A DNA stretch of 64,000 nucleotides from Paulownia fortunei (GCA_019321725.1 CM033114.1:14736278-14800277); one strand, 5' to 3'; counted from the stretch's first letter, positions 1 through 11,280 are shown. Program-made: numbers and translations. The notes: generated from the letters alone by a model not told the origin.

Positions 1-347
1 ATCTCCAAAAATATGGCTAAGTATACATTAGGATCCTCCAACGCATTTTCTCCAAATTGATTTTGTTGCACTATGCTAATGAGAGCTGGTTTAAGCTCAA
101 AATTGTTGGCATTGATCGGTTGTCGAACTATCTCAGAGTAGTTTTAGTTCCTGGTTGGTTGAAAATAGTCCCGGATAGCTCATTGTGGTGGTGGTTGTTG
201 CAATGGAAGATTGGCATTCACATTAGCATTGTTGATGTTATCCGTCATGGCTTGATTGTCAATTTTTTTTGCTGCTCTAATAGCCCGAAGAGTCCACTTA
301 ATTTTTGGATCAAAATAACCTAAGTTAAGACTCATAGCCTTACGCAT
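1..347 (-). pseudogene. Gag N-terminus of an antisense Athila/Tat-type element
   Basis: Read on the minus strand, the sequence encodes a Gag start of the kind found in plant Athila/Tat retrotransposons. The recognisable stretch includes INANNFELKPALI and, further on, EDPNVYLAIFLE, which match the usual NNFELKPALI...EDPNxHLxxFLE block of these Gags. The start codon chosen is at 345-347, upstream of the conserved part. In-frame stops lie at 180-182 and 144-146, so the gene is dead. It continues past the left edge of the window. The primer site at 470-486 and the LTR to its right are in the correct order for the same element. The family assignment is from memory of Gag motifs. Confidence 0.7.
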
Positions 348-469
348 ACAAATATGTATAATCTAATGCAAGTCAAGATAACATCAACATATGGAAACAA
401 AGTAAAAAGAATCTAAACTAAAATTAAGACTAATTCATAACAATATTAATATAATTATGATAAAACAAT

Positions 470-486
470 CCCTGGCAACGGCACTA
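470..486 (-). other. Primer-binding site, tRNA-Asp type
   Basis: On the plus strand this matches the 3' end of plant tRNA-Asp (CCCGGCAACGGCGCCA) with a few substitutions. On the minus strand it is therefore a reverse-transcription primer site. It sits between the antisense gag on the left and a six-base spacer before the LTR edge at about 493. Confidence 0.65.
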
Positions 487-492
487 AAAACA

Positions 493-2300
493 TGTTTGTG
501 AAATATTTTGCAAATCACAAGTGCACGGTGTTAAGTTTTAATACAGTGGTAAGTTGAGTATCATATCCATAAAGATTGTAATAAAAAATTGCATTAAGTA
601 TCGTAGTTCAAATAGTCCTAATTTTATCTAGAAAATCAAATGATGATTGGTAAATAAGCTAAAGTAAGATAACAAAATGTAAAGGTAATAGTGGAGTTCT
701 TAGAACCAATACAACAAACACCTTATGAACAAGAAATTTTAGAGGAATGACTCACCTAATTATCACCTATGTTCTTCCTTCCAAAATATACCAATTCAAG
801 TCAACAACACATGTAAGTTAAGAATTCCTAAGCTCATTCATTCCCTCTCTTGAGTGCCGAATTGACTGAGTTCTAACATGAATTTCAATATCTCTATAAA
901 AACTCAAGAATAAAACTCTTCAAAAGTTCAATGAATTCTTTTTCAAAACTTCAAAGGTTTCATAAGCTTGTCAACTCTATGATTCCTAGGTTGTGTTACC
1001 TTTATGATCATGTATAATCTTCCCTCTCTCGAGTATTGAATTTCATACATCAACAATCTCAATTAATGGTCAAATAATCAAGATGCAATACTAAACAAGA
1101 TAACACAAACAAGATGAATAACTTGAACTAATATTGATTGGAATTCAAAATATAAGATCAAATAAGATTACATCATCCTCTAAAAAGAAAATTTTAGTTC
1201 ATAATGGATGAATACAACTTCAAAAAATAAATAATAAAGAACATGGAAATTATTCACCAATTTGTGAAGTGAGAGGAATAGTTGAAGCTCTCATTGTCTC
1301 TAAGAGTGGCTTCCTCTTCTTCAAGAATAGCTTTCTTCTCTCCAAGCCTCCCCCTCTTTTTGGTTTCAGAAAAATGAATGACTTTTGTCTCTAAGAACCC
1401 TTTTCTCTCTTGGTTCATACAATCTTCTCCTTTTAACTCATTCAAATTATTCTTTCTCCAAAAATTCCTGAAATTCCTCCTCTTTTCATAGCTTTTCCCC
1501 CATTTTCTCTCTACCAAATCTATTTTCTTAGCTATTTGTCCCCTAAAAAGTCCACAAAGTCTCTTTTAGAACTTGGTTGTAATAGTGTTTATCCAAAATC
1601 TATGTCAAAAGATCACACTTTCAGAATTTTCAAGTCGTTTGGCGCTTAGGCGCAGAAAACGACGTCTAGGCACCATGTATTTTGTTTCAGTACTTTAGAT
1701 GGTGCCTAGGCGCCTTGTATTCTATTTTGGCGGCCTCAGATGGCGCCTAGGCGCTGTTGCTGCTGTTTTTTCCTCCTTCACTTTAGTAGTTTTACATTAT
1801 TTAGCCATTTACAACTTGTTTTTGACCTCTTTTGGGGATTAATTGAATTTTGATATCTTCTAATGAATTGTATCTATATATCTTTACTTTCCATAGGCAC
1901 TTGAATCAACTAAATATGACATCTGTGGAGAGCATTATGCTTGAAATACTAATATGTGTCATCATAGAAACTTTCAGCCCAGTGTTGACTCTTGAACTCA
2001 GTTTTTTTCATTGTAATCCATTGGATTTTGTGGTAAACATAAACTTATATATCTATCTCTTGTCTTTCCATTGGTTCAAGAATCAAGTCAAAATTATATT
2101 TGAGCAGAGAGTTATGATTGAAATACAAAAACTGCCATCAGTCGCACCACAATTCAGATTCTTCAACATTTCAACCAAGTTTTTGGTTTCTTTCTATTTT
2201 CTTCTACTTTTGTCATTACCTACAAGATTTCAAACTAAATGTATAAAGGGTAACAAAAACACTTGAAAACAAACTAAATATTAATCAAAAGGTATATGAA
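493..2300 (-). repeat. Antisense 5' LTR of the Athila/Tat element (right edge unresolved)
   Basis: The left edge is set six bases from the primer site, where the minus strand would end in CA. The region is AT-rich and non-coding. The short open frames at 1254-1517 and 1850-2266 resemble no protein I recognise. I could not find the opposite TG terminus, so the right limit is arbitrary and other sequence may be included between about 1760 and 2300. Confidence 0.4.
1641..1754. repeat. Four copies of a GGCGCCTAGGCGCC-like palindrome
   Basis: Near-palindromes built on GGCGCCTAGGCGCC occur at 1641-1653, 1661-1674, 1701-1714 and 1742-1754. They are strongly GC-rich against a very AT-rich background and are spaced roughly 20 to 40 bases apart. 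Function unknown. Confidence 0.75.
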
Positions 2301-2312
2301 TTATTGGAATAA

Positions 2313-2730
2313 AACCAACTTATTAGGTATCCAATCTATGATTGCTTCATATTCAAAGACAAAGTCATGCAGCTAGCTCGTCAAGGGAAGATCTCGCTTG
2401 AGGAAGATAGTGCAACTACCAATCTTATCACTATTGAATTTGAATCTTTTGATGTTATAATGGAGAATGTGACTAGATGCAGTAGGGGTGGAAAGCTTGA
2501 TCATGATAATAACATTTCATGTAACATGACAAGTGAACTAATGATTTCCTCCACTGAAGTCTATTTGTCTAAAAATGAAGTTCACAATGTCACTAATTAT
2601 TGTGTGTTGGCAATGACCTTCACTGATGAATATTTGTTGCTTGGTTCCAAACCCTGTAATAGACCATTATTCATAACTAGCTATACTCACGAGCAAAAAG
2701 TAAATAGGATATTGATTGATGGAGGCTCTG
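2313..2730 (+). pseudogene. Tat/Ogre-like gag-protease fragment, 5' half, interrupted by the Athila insertion
   Basis: The plus-strand frame contains VMQLARQGK, then LLLGSKPCNRPLF and the retropepsin motif ILIDGGS. This is the usual order at the Gag-protease boundary of Tat/Ogre-type Ty3/gypsy elements, in which the aspartic protease processes the polyprotein. The frame is open through about 140 codons. It is cut inside the protease active-site motif at 2730, where an Athila-type LTR begins. The reading frame resumes at 15817 after the inserted element and a 5 bp duplication. The 5' part of gag is not visible upstream of about 2313. Confidence 0.8.
2726..2730. repeat. Left target-site duplication of the Athila element (CTCTG)
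   Basis: CTCTG before the 5' LTR pairs with CCCTG at 15817-15821 after the 3' LTR. There is one mismatch in five, as expected for an old integration. Confidence 0.8.
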
Positions 2731-4342
2731 TGATAAGTGCATATTTTGACATATTTTTATATCAAATCCTTTATACTTTTCTTGCTTTATTCTTGTTAAT
2801 ATTATTGTTTTATTAATATTTTGTATTAGGGAATAAATGGAAGCATGTTTCCAAACTTGTGCAGTTTTTGTAATTTGAGCATAACTTCATGATCAAAAGC
2901 TCTATGGACCTGAAGCTTGTTTCATTTGAAAGCCAAGAGATAGAGGTACAAATTTTATGTTGGAGGCTCAGCCTAATTCAGTTTTGATGATAGCAGAAAA
3001 TTCATCCAAGTAATTACACAAAATGGATCACCAAAATTCAGATCAGAGTTCAGCCCAGTATTGACTTATTTTACCAATTCGGTTATATATCTTGAGCCCA
3101 AATTTATTTTAGTCTAAAATCAGGATATGTTATACCCAAGAGGTAAATAAACAAGTTTGCTGAAGACAAGATGGTATGAAAATATGTTGAAATAGTAAAA
3201 CCATAGGCTGCAAGTTGCTGCTGATGTTACAGGGTGGCTCTTGGACATGACTCGGTAATTTGACCATATCTCCTTCATCCGATCACCAAATTTAACAAAA
3301 GATATATGAAAATATATCAACGCTGAAAGATCTACAATTATTATTCTTCATATATCTTCAAAATCTAGTTGTATTTGACCGAAAAATATAATTCAATTCA
3401 GTGGATGAGAAATTTGTGCAACAACTTACCAACTCTTGGCAACTAGCATACCATTTGATTAACCCCTCCATTATTTGTTTGGCCTCTAGCTTACTCCAAG
3501 TACTATAAATAGGCCATGTATTAAGCTTGTAAGAGGAAGGGGCGAAAGGGTTTCTTTAGGCTAAGTTATCTAGTTTGTATGTGTTCTAGTATTGTAAGTT
3601 TTCTAGTATTAATAGAAATGCATTCTCTAGTTTCTCTTATATTTTTAGTCTTTGTTACTTTTATTATGTCTTTCTAAATTTTATTTTGCTGAGGAAAAAA
3701 GGTGAATCTCTTGATGGAGGAAGAGAAATGGTTATAAGGGTAGAAATTGTTTAAATATGTTGTATTATTATTATTATTTTTGATCTAAACCCTACTTATT
3801 TTGTGGTGATTCTTGATTTATGTATCTCCAATGGCACAACAAATACTTGGGTTCATTTAGCTTATTGTACGGTTTTACCCCACCGACTGCTAATGTGAAA
3901 CCTTGATTTGTTGTTGACGAAGGAGTACATAAATGCTTGATCCCATAAATAAGTGTTGGCGTTAAGAGATAATTTGCAATAGTAAGACAATATTATGATT
4001 ACCTTATTGCATGAGTTACTTGATAATATCTTCTCATTGGAACCTTCATTATGTATGGATTCCAATTGTGGCAATTAATAGAGGTAAAAAGAATAAATAA
4101 TCATTTCTCTATCCAAAACTCAAGAGTGGATCCCTAATCCTCAGTACTTTTATTACTTCGATTTTTCTTTAGTTACATCATACATTAATTATTCATATAT
4201 TTTGATTCACATAAACTCCATCTTTTTAGAAATATAAACTTGAATTCTTCAAACAACTTCCCTGTGGATCGACCTCGGACTCACGAGAAATTTATTACTT
4301 ACTACAACCTGCACTTGGGTTTGCAACCTTAAAGTTGTAGCA
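2731..4342 (+). repeat. 5' LTR of the Athila element
   Basis: This is a 1.61 kb direct repeat of 14232-15816, with TG and CA ends. It carries a TATA box and is followed at once by the six-base spacer and primer site. Several small differences from the 3' copy are visible, including about 20 bases near 3286 that are missing from the 3' copy. Confidence 0.93.
3504..3511 (+). promoter_or_regulatory. Probable TATA box of the Athila LTR promoter
   Basis: TATAAATA lies about half-way along the LTR and is conserved in the 3' LTR at 14991-14998. It would direct transcription of the element's genomic RNA. Position and conservation support it; no transcript evidence is available. Confidence 0.6.
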
Positions 4343-4348
4343 AGTTTT

Positions 4349-4366
4349 TGGCGTCGTTGCTGGGGA
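4349..4366 (+). other. Primer-binding site, tRNA-Asp type
   Basis: TGGCGTCGTTGCTGGGGA matches the complement of the tRNA-Asp 3' end (TGGCGCCGTTGCCGGGGA) at 16 of 18 positions and starts six bases after the LTR. It primes minus-strand cDNA synthesis in this lineage. Confidence 0.85.
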
Positions 4367-4440
4367 AGGCAAGGTAAGTATTTAGGTTTGTTAATATTTT
4401 TCCTTTGTAAATATAGTTTGTTTATTTTCTTTATAGATAT

Positions 4441-5457
4441 ATGGTTATATGGTATCGTAATCATAATTCTCGACGTTTAGTAAGAAATAATTCCGAAATT
4501 TTGTTTGAAAATTTATTTGAATCATCTCCACACACTTCCACCATGGCTGAAAATGAAAGTGTCCAAAATGAAAATGAGAATCAACAGGTGCGTATCATGC
4601 GTTATTACTTGCAACCTCCTCGAAATTCTTCTCCTTCTTGTTTCATTTTTCCTCTAAATGCAAATAATTTTCGATTCAAGTCATGTATGATCTCTTTACT
4701 TCCTAATTTCCATGGTTTAGACTCTAAAAGTCCTTACTTGCATTTAAAAGAATTTGATGAAGTATGTGCCACTTTTGATGATCAAACTTGCACAAATGAG
4801 ATTGTTAAGCTCAAATTATTTCCTTTTTCTTTAAAAGATAAAGCAAAAAATTGGCTTAATTCTTTAAAACCTAGGTCAATTGGCACTTGGCAAGAAATGC
4901 AAGCTGAATTCTTGAAAAAATTCTTTCCAACTCATAAAACTAATGCTTTGAAAAGACAAATTCAAATTTTTTCTCAAAATTCGAATGAAGTTTTCTTTCA
5001 ATGTTGGGAAAGATTTAAAGATTTGTTGAATTCATGCCCACATCATGGTTTTGAAAAATGGTGCTTAATTAGTTTCTTTTATGAAGGTTTAGCTCCTGAA
5101 ACAAAACAATTTGTTGAAACAATGTGTAATGGTGAGTTTCTTGATAAGGAACCTGATGAAACCCTAGAATACCTAGATCATTTGGCAGAAAACTCTCAAT
5201 CATGGCATAGTGTTAATTCTTTCGAAAGTTCTATTACATCTAATCTTGCTAATAGTAATAAAAGAAAATATTATCTTAGCCAAGAAGATGATCTAAATGC
5301 TAGACTTGCTAGTTTAACAAGAAAAGTTGAAGCCATGGAACTTAAAAAAGTAAAGGAAATCAAATCTGTGCAAGAGGAAGAAGTTTGTAGCAATTGTGAA
5401 CTTTTGGGGCACTCCACCAATGAATGTCCAAACTTCCAGTACAAGCAAATTTTATGA
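4441..5457 (+). CDS. gag: Athila-type Gag polyprotein (capsid/nucleocapsid), truncated by a frameshift
   Basis: This open frame of 338 codons encodes the structural protein that packages element RNA in cytoplasmic particles. The central retrotransposon Gag domain runs from about residue 65 (MRYYLQPPR, FKSCMISLLPNFHG) through LKLFPFSLKDKAKNWL and FKKFFPTHK-like segments to about 240. A CCHC zinc knuckle, CSNCELLGHSTNEC, lies near the C-terminus. A coiled-coil-like segment precedes it. The first ATG at 4441 is used because the homologous start is present at 63573. Comparison with the related copy near 57000 indicates a one-base loss at about 5435, just after the zinc knuckle, which ends the frame early. 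The original product continued into the next frame. Confidence 0.88.
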   Translation: MVIWYRNHNSRRLVRNNSEILFENLFESSPHTSTMAENESVQNENENQQVRIMRYYLQPPRNSSPSCFIFPLNANNFRFKSCMISLLPNFHGLDSKSPYLHLKEFDEVCATFDDQTCTNEIVKLKLFPFSLKDKAKNWLNSLKPRSIGTWQEMQAEFLKKFFPTHKTNALKRQIQIFSQNSNEVFFQCWERFKDLLNSCPHHGFEKWCLISFFYEGLAPETKQFVETMCNGEFLDKEPDETLEYLDHLAENSQSWHSVNSFESSITSNLANSNKRKYYLSQEDDLNARLASLTRKVEAMELKKVKEIKSVQEEEVCSNCELLGHSTNECPNFQYKQIL

Positions 5458-7450
5458 ACACATTCAAAAAGCTTTTCCATTCTCCATATTCTGAAACTTA
5501 CAATCCACAATAGAGAAATCATCCCAATTTCAGTTGGCGAGATGATAACTGTGCCCAACCACCGCATTCACAAAAACCACAAAACTTTCATTCTTATCCA
5601 CCTCCACATACAAAATCCATTGAGGAGACTTTGCAAGCATTTATGCATGAACAAACAAACATCAATAATCAGACTTCACAAGCTATCAATGAGATCAGAA
5701 GCACACTTTCAACACTGACAACTTCTTTGTGTACTCATGAAAAAGGTAAATTTCCTGCTCAACCTCAACCTAATCCTTCTACTCAGTGCCATGTTTCTTC
5801 TTCAGGTGAAAATGCAGTCAAGGAGGCTAATTCAGTTACAACTCTTCGGAATGGAAAAGTTGTTGACAAGACTATTCATCCCAAGGAGAAAGTTTCTAAT
5901 CCACCTCCAGAAATGAAAAATGGAAATAGTCTTGATGATGAAGGTAAGTTTGAAGAAGGTAAGCGTGAAAATGATGAAAAAGAAAAATATTTACCTCTAG
6001 CACCATTTCCTCAAAGATTGCAAGCAACTCAGAAATTGAACTCAAATGCTGAAATTTTTGAAATTTTTAAACAAGTCAAGATCAATATTCCATTATTGGA
6101 TGCAATCAAGCAAGTTCCACCTTATGCCAACTTTTTGAAAGATTTATGTACAATCAAAAGAAAACATCATGTACAAAAAAAGGCATTTTTAACTAAAAGT
6201 GTTAGTTCAATCATTCAACAATTCACTCCACCAAAGTACAAAGATCCAGATTGTCCAACCATTTCATGTATCATAGGAAACACTAGAATAGAGCGTGTTT
6301 TGCTTGATCTTGGTGCTAGTGTAAATCTTCTACCTTTCTCAGTTTATGAACAGTTAGGTTTGGGAGAACTTAAAACAACTTCTGTTGTACTCCAACTAGC
6401 TGATCATTCGATTAAAGTTCCAAAGAGAATAGTAGAAGATGTGTTGGTACAAATTGATAAGTTTTACTTTCCAGTTGATTTCATTGTTTTGGACACAGAG
6501 CCTGTTGCACAAACACATACACAAATTCCTATCATTTTGGGTCATCCTTTTCTTGCAACTTCAAATGCTTTGATCAATTGTAGAAATGATATTTTGAAGT
6601 TATCATTTGGAAATATGACTTTGGAACTAAATGTGTTTAATATTTGTATGCAACCTGCAGAAGATGTCGAAGTACATGAAGTGGATTCAATTGAGGAACT
6701 TGTTCATGAATACTTTACTACTACTAACTCTTCACATTCTTTGGAGACTTGTTTTAAAAGTGAAAGTATTTATAAAAAGGAACAAACTAATACTATCTCT
6801 GAATTTTTGCAGGTACAAGAAAAATATTTTTGGAAGCCAAGGTTCGAAGAACTTTCATCATCAACAGTAAAATCTATTCCATCAAGTATTAAAGCTCCCG
6901 TGGTTGAATTGAAACCTTTGCCAGTTAATTTGAAATACTCTTTCTTGGGTGAGAATGAAACTTTTCCAGTAATAATTTCTTCCAAACTCGATACATCTCA
7001 AGAAGGTAAGTTGATCGAAACTCTGAAAATGCATAAGAATGCTTTAGGATGGACCATTGTTGATATTAAAGGTATTAATCCTTTCATTTGCACACATAAC
7101 ATCTATCTAGAGGAAAATGCTAAATCATCTAGAGAAATGCAACGAATGCTAAATTCTAATATGAAAGAAGTAGTAAGAAATAAAGTCATTAAACTCTTAG
7201 ATAATGGAATCATTTATTCTATTTCTGATAGCAAATGGGTAAGTCCTACTCAAGTTGTACCTAAGAAATCTGGAGTTACTGTAGTCAAGAATGAGAATGA
7301 TGAATTAATTTCAACTAGGACTGTTACTGGTTGGCGAATGTGCATTGACTATAGAAAACTCAACTCAGTTACTAGAAAAGATCATTTTCCATTACCTTTC
7401 ATGGATCAAATTTTAGAAAGAGTTGCGGACACAAATTTTATTGTTTTTTA
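5454..7450 (+). pseudogene. pol: Athila Gag C-terminus, protease and start of reverse transcriptase
   Basis: The frame continues from Gag after the one-base loss, is interrupted by TAG at 5511-5513, then stays open to 7448. It holds a Gag C-terminal segment (FMHEQTNINNQTSQAINEI near 5640), a charged linker, and an aspartic protease with LLDLGASVNLLPF at about 6300-6338, where the usual DxG(A/S)S core is readable as DLGAS. The first reverse transcriptase blocks follow (KWVSPTQVVPKKSG, WRMCIDYRKLN near 7330). A one-base shift in a T run at about 7445 moves the remaining reverse transcriptase into another frame. The protein is therefore broken at two places at least. Confidence 0.88.
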
Positions 7451-8400
7451 GATAGATATTGTGGGTATAATCAAATTGCAATTGCACTTGAAGATCAAGA
7501 GAAAATAACTTTTACATGTCCTTTTGGTACTTTTGCATATCGAAGGATACCTTTTGGATTATGTAATGCACCAACTATATTCCAACGATGCATGCTTAGT
7601 ATTTTTAGTGACATGGTTGAACGTTTTCTTGAAGTCTTCATGGATGATTTTTCTGTTTTTGGTAATTCATTTGATGATTGCTTATCTAATTTAGAAAAGG
7701 TTTTGATCAGGTGTGAAGAAAAGAATCTTGTGCTCAATTGGGAGAAATGTCATTTCATGGTAACAACTGGTATTGTTTTTGGACACATTATATCATCAGA
7801 AGGTATTGAGGTTGATAAATCTAAAATTGAGTTAATTGCTAATTTGCCAACACCAAAGACTGTGAAGGAGATTATATCATTTTTAGAACATGTTGGTTTT
7901 TATAGAAGATTTATCAAAGATTTTAGTATAATATCTAAACCTTTGTATAATCTTCTAACAAAAGACACTATTTTTGAATGGACTGAAAATTGTGAAAATG
8001 CTTTTGTTAAGCTTAAAAGCATGCTTACGTCTGCTCCAATCATGCAGCCTCCAGATTGGACTTTACCTTTTGAAATAATGTGTGATGCTAGTGATTATGC
8101 TGTTGGAGCTGTCTTGGGACAAAGAAAGATAAAAAACCACATGTTATTTACTATGCAAGTAAAATTTTAAATGGTACTCAATTGAATTATACAACAACTG
8201 AAAAAGAATTACTTGCTGTAGTTTTTGCATTGGAAAAATTTCGATCTTATCTTGTTGGCTCACCAATTGTTGTTTTCAGTGATCATGCAGCTTTGAAATA
8301 TCTTTTGTCAAAAAAAGATGCTAAACAAGACTGATTAGGTGGATTCTCTTACTCCAGAAATTTAATGTTACTATTCGAGATAAAAAGGGAGTAGAGAATG
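7451..8400 (+). pseudogene. pol: Athila reverse transcriptase core and RNase H
   Basis: The frame restarts at 7451 with the palm segment. FMDDFSVFG at about 7638-7664 is the catalytic (Y/F)xDD box that binds the two metal ions. The thumb and connection regions follow (FLEHVGFYRRFIKDF), then RNase H with CDASDYAVGAVLG near 8080. A one-base change in the A run at about 8128 shifts the frame, and another at about 8325 shifts it again before the conserved ADHLSRL at 8405. The domain order RT then RNase H is normal for Ty3/gypsy. All catalytic blocks are recognisable but no single frame spans them. Confidence 0.88.
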
Positions 8401-9175
8401 TAGTGGCTGATCATTTGTCGAGACTTGTTTGTGATGACTCGTTTCAAACCACACCTATTAATGACACTTTCCCTGATGAACAATTATTTAATATTTCTAT
8501 TTTACCTTGGTTTGCTGATATTATTAATTTTCTTGTGACAGGAAAGATGCCATCGCATTGGAACTCTCAAGACAAAAAGAAGTTTTTGACTGAGGTTAAA
8601 AAAAATTATTAGGATGATCCATACCTATTCAAATATTGTCCGGATCAAATCTTTCGAAGATATGTGCCTGACAATGAGATAGGTAATATTATCAAATTTT
8701 GTCATTCAGAACCATGTGGTGGTCATTTTTCTGTAAAGAAAACTACTACAAAAATCTTGCAATGTGGATTTTATTGGCCAACTCTTTTCAAAGATACTTA
8801 CACTTTCTGCAAAAGTTGTGAAAATTGTCAAAAGTTAGGGTCCCTTTCAAAGAGAAATATGATGCCCCTACACCCTATCCTAGTGATTGAAATCTTTGAC
8901 TGTTGAGGTATTGATTTTATGAGGCCATTTCCATTATCATTTGGTTTTCTTTACATATTGGTGGCCATAGATTATGTTTCAAAATGGATCAAAGCAATTC
9001 CTTGTCGAAACAATGATCACAAAATAGTGATAAAATTTTTGAAAGAAAATATTTTAAGTCGATTTGGAATTCCTAGATCTATTATCAGTGATGGGGGAAA
9101 ACATTTTTGTAACAAAGTTTTTGGAACTTTAATGAAGAAATATGGAATCATACATAAAGTTGCAACCCCTTATCA
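8401..9175 (+). pseudogene. pol: Athila integrase, N-terminal zinc domain and first part of the catalytic core
   Basis: Integrase inserts cDNA into chromosomes. The HHCC zinc-binding module is readable as HSEPCGGH followed by CKSCENC (about 8700-8830). The core carries the first two acidic positions of the DDE triad in GIDFMRPFP (about 8915) and IISDGG (about 9085). Stops occur at 8610-8612 and just before 8910. The core is cut at 9175, before the glutamate, by an inserted DNA transposon. The third acidic residue (NGQVELANRE) lies beyond it at about 10257. Confidence 0.87.
9168..9175. repeat. Target-site duplication of the hAT-like insert (left copy, CCTTATCA)
   Basis: CCTTATCA is repeated exactly at 10242-10249 on the far side of the insert. 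Eight base pairs is the hAT superfamily duplication size. Confidence 0.9.
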
Positions 9176-10241
9176 CAGACCCGACCACGGGCCGGGTCCG
9201 AATCGGACCAGGACCGTGGTCAATGGGTTCTGACCCATTGACCACGGTTCACGGGTTGGAACCGTGAACCGGCCCATGAGCCCATGGGCCGGTTACGGTT
9301 CATCTAATCCCCGTGGCCCGACCCAGCGGTTTTTATTTTTTTTATTTTTTTTAATTTCAAAATAGTGTGTAAAAATATGCTATGTAGGTTTTGAACTTAG
9401 GACCTCTAAACTATTAATAGAACACTCTAACCAAGTGAGCTAATGGATCATATGTTTATAATTTTGAATAAGTGCATAAATAAGTCTCATGATTTGTTTT
9501 TTTATTTTTTTTCCTCAAATTGCTTGTCTTATTTTTTAAAATCAATATAATTGGTATTGTGTCCTTCTTTAAATTTAATTAATTAGTTTCAACAAATTAC
9601 AAATCAAGTCCTATATTTAAGCATTCAACATTTCATCTTAATAATAAGTAAAGTTTTGGAAATTATCTAATGATACTACTTTACAATTATCTTAATAATA
9701 AATAAATTTATAATTTTTAAAAATATTTAATAATGTTACTTTACAATATCTACTGTTTATTCCCCAACTTCTCATTTAATATTATTAAATTATTGTAATG
9801 TTTAATTGATTTTATATAATAATATTAACTCCAAAAACTAAAATTTAGTAAATTGTGTTTTATCAATACAGTGTAATGAAAAAATTATTTTTTAAAAATT
9901 TCATAAATTAATTTAGTCACTTTTGTTTTGGATCATATGCTTAAATTTTAGTTATTTTTTTTCAAATTTAAGTTATTTTTTTTTCATTAAGTTTAAAAAG
10001 TAACAATATTTTTTGCAAATTTAAATTCAAAAAAATTTTAAAAAATAAAATAAATATAAGGGTCGGAACCGGAACCGGAACCGGCGGTTAACCGGAACCA
10101 TAATCGAAACCGAAACCGGCGGTTCCAGAACCCGGACCGTAACCGGCCTTGGCGGTTAAGGTTAAGGGTCGGGATTTTCTTGAACCGTGGAACCGCGGTT
10201 CCGAACCGTAACCGGCGGTTCTTGAACCGTGGTCAGGTCTA
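9176..10241. mobile_element. Non-autonomous hAT-like DNA transposon in the integrase gene
   Basis: The insert is 1,066 bp and is flanked by perfect 8 bp duplications. Its ends, CAGACCCGACCACGG on the left and the complement TAGACCTGACCACGG on the right, agree at 13 of 15 positions. About 150 bases at each end are GC-rich and dense in short CCGGTT/GGAACC and GGGCC-type motifs in both orientations, typical of subterminal binding repeats. The centre (about 9330-10050) is AT-rich, with no recognisable transposase. Removing it restores the expected continuity of the integrase codons. Superfamily assignment rests on the duplication length and end structure. Confidence 0.85.
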
Positions 10242-10862
10242 CCTTATCACCCTCAGACAAATGGACAAGTTGAACTTGCAAATAGGGAGATAAAATAAAT
10301 TTTGGAGAAAACAGTTAACCCAAACCGTAAAGATTGATCTCTTAGACTTACCGATACACTTTGGGCATACAGAACTGCTTTCAAAAACATCATTAGGCAT
10401 GTCTCTTATAGGATAGTTTATGGAAAACCTTGTCATTTACCTGTTGAACTTGAACATAAGCTTATTGGACAATCAAAATGTTTAACTTCAACCTTGATGA
10501 AGCTTCAAAATTGCGCAAATTGCAAATCAATGAACTTCAAGAACTGAGAAATGATGCATATGAGAATTCTAAAATTTATAAATCAAGAATCAAAGATTTT
10601 CATGATAACAAAATTTCAAAAAAAAATTTGAGTTGGTCAAAAGTTTTGCTTTATAATTCTCGATTGCATTTGTTCCTGAAAAATTGAGATCAAGGTGGAG
10701 TGGTCCTTTTGTTGTAAAAAAAGTATATCCTTATAGGGCAATTGACATTGAGAATCCTAGAAATGGTAACATATTTAAGTAAATGGACAAAGAGTTAAAC
10801 CATTTCTAGAAAATCAATTTTCACAAGAGGAAATTCTTTTTCTTTCTAACCCTTGTTATGAT
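10242..10862 (+). pseudogene. pol: Athila integrase, C-terminal part
   Basis: This continues the integrase after the hAT-like insert. QTNGQVELANRE carries the catalytic glutamate, and the later stretch reads [16 protein letters not shown], the GPF/Y-type C-terminal module that binds DNA. The frame contains a stop in place of a codon after NREIK (about 10294), another near 10336, and frame changes around 10475 and 10670. Pol appears to end near 10862. The 5' flank includes the right target duplication of the insert. Confidence 0.82.
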
Positions 10863-11068
10863 TAGTGTTGTATATACTCATTTTTCTCTTACATTATTTA
10901 TTTATTTATTTTTTTTTCTTCTTCTTTTATTTTTTTTCTTTTCCAGTTAAATGGCGGATAACGGTACTCCGTGGCTATAAAAATCGGACTTGTCAGTTTC
11001 CCAAATAACTGAAATCTTTGTACAAATTTTCTTTGCTTTTCTCATTCTCTTTTCTTGTTCTTTTCAAA

Positions 11069-11239
11069 ATGGGTGACATTTTTCTAACTCTCAAGAAGCG
11101 ATTTCCTTTTCTTCCTAAAAATGTAATTTTAAAAATTTATAAAATCAGGATTGAAAGATTGAGGATGCTTATGCACAAGGGCATTTCGGAGGACATGCGA
11201 TGGATAATTGAAGCAAAGGTAAGGACAGGTGAATTTTAA
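11069..11239 (+). CDS. Unrecognised short ORF after pol
   Basis: A basic peptide of 57 codons starts at the first true ATG (MGDIFLTLKKRFPFLPKN). It is rich in Lys, Arg and Ile and shows no motif I know. It lies between the end of pol and the next block, in the region where Athila elements often carry an extra env-like ORF. It has no predicted transmembrane stretch. It could be the first exon or fragment of a captured gene, or the remnant of an element-specific ORF. Confidence 0.35.
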   Translation: MGDIFLTLKKRFPFLPKNVILKIYKIRIERLRMLMHKGISEDMRWIIEAKVRTGEF

Positions 11240-11280
11240 CATAAGTTTCTCAGATTTGCTTACTAGATACATGTCTGGTT

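Noticed and set aside
1254..1517. Antisense ORF of 87 codons, rich in Lys, Glu and Arg
   Set aside because: It lies within LTR-like sequence and is low complexity (runs of GAA/AAG codons); no start context or family resemblance.
1850..2266. Open frame of 138 codons in the LTR-like region
   Set aside because: Composition is rich in Phe, Leu and Ile as expected for chance frames in AT-rich DNA, with no motif and no homologous neighbour.
2367..2816. Reading the ORF to its stop at 2816 as one protein
   Set aside because: Codons after 2730 lie in the inserted LTR and are not part of the protease.
11018..11239. ORF start at 11018
   Set aside because: The codon at 11018 is TTG, not ATG, and the first ATG in frame is at 11069.
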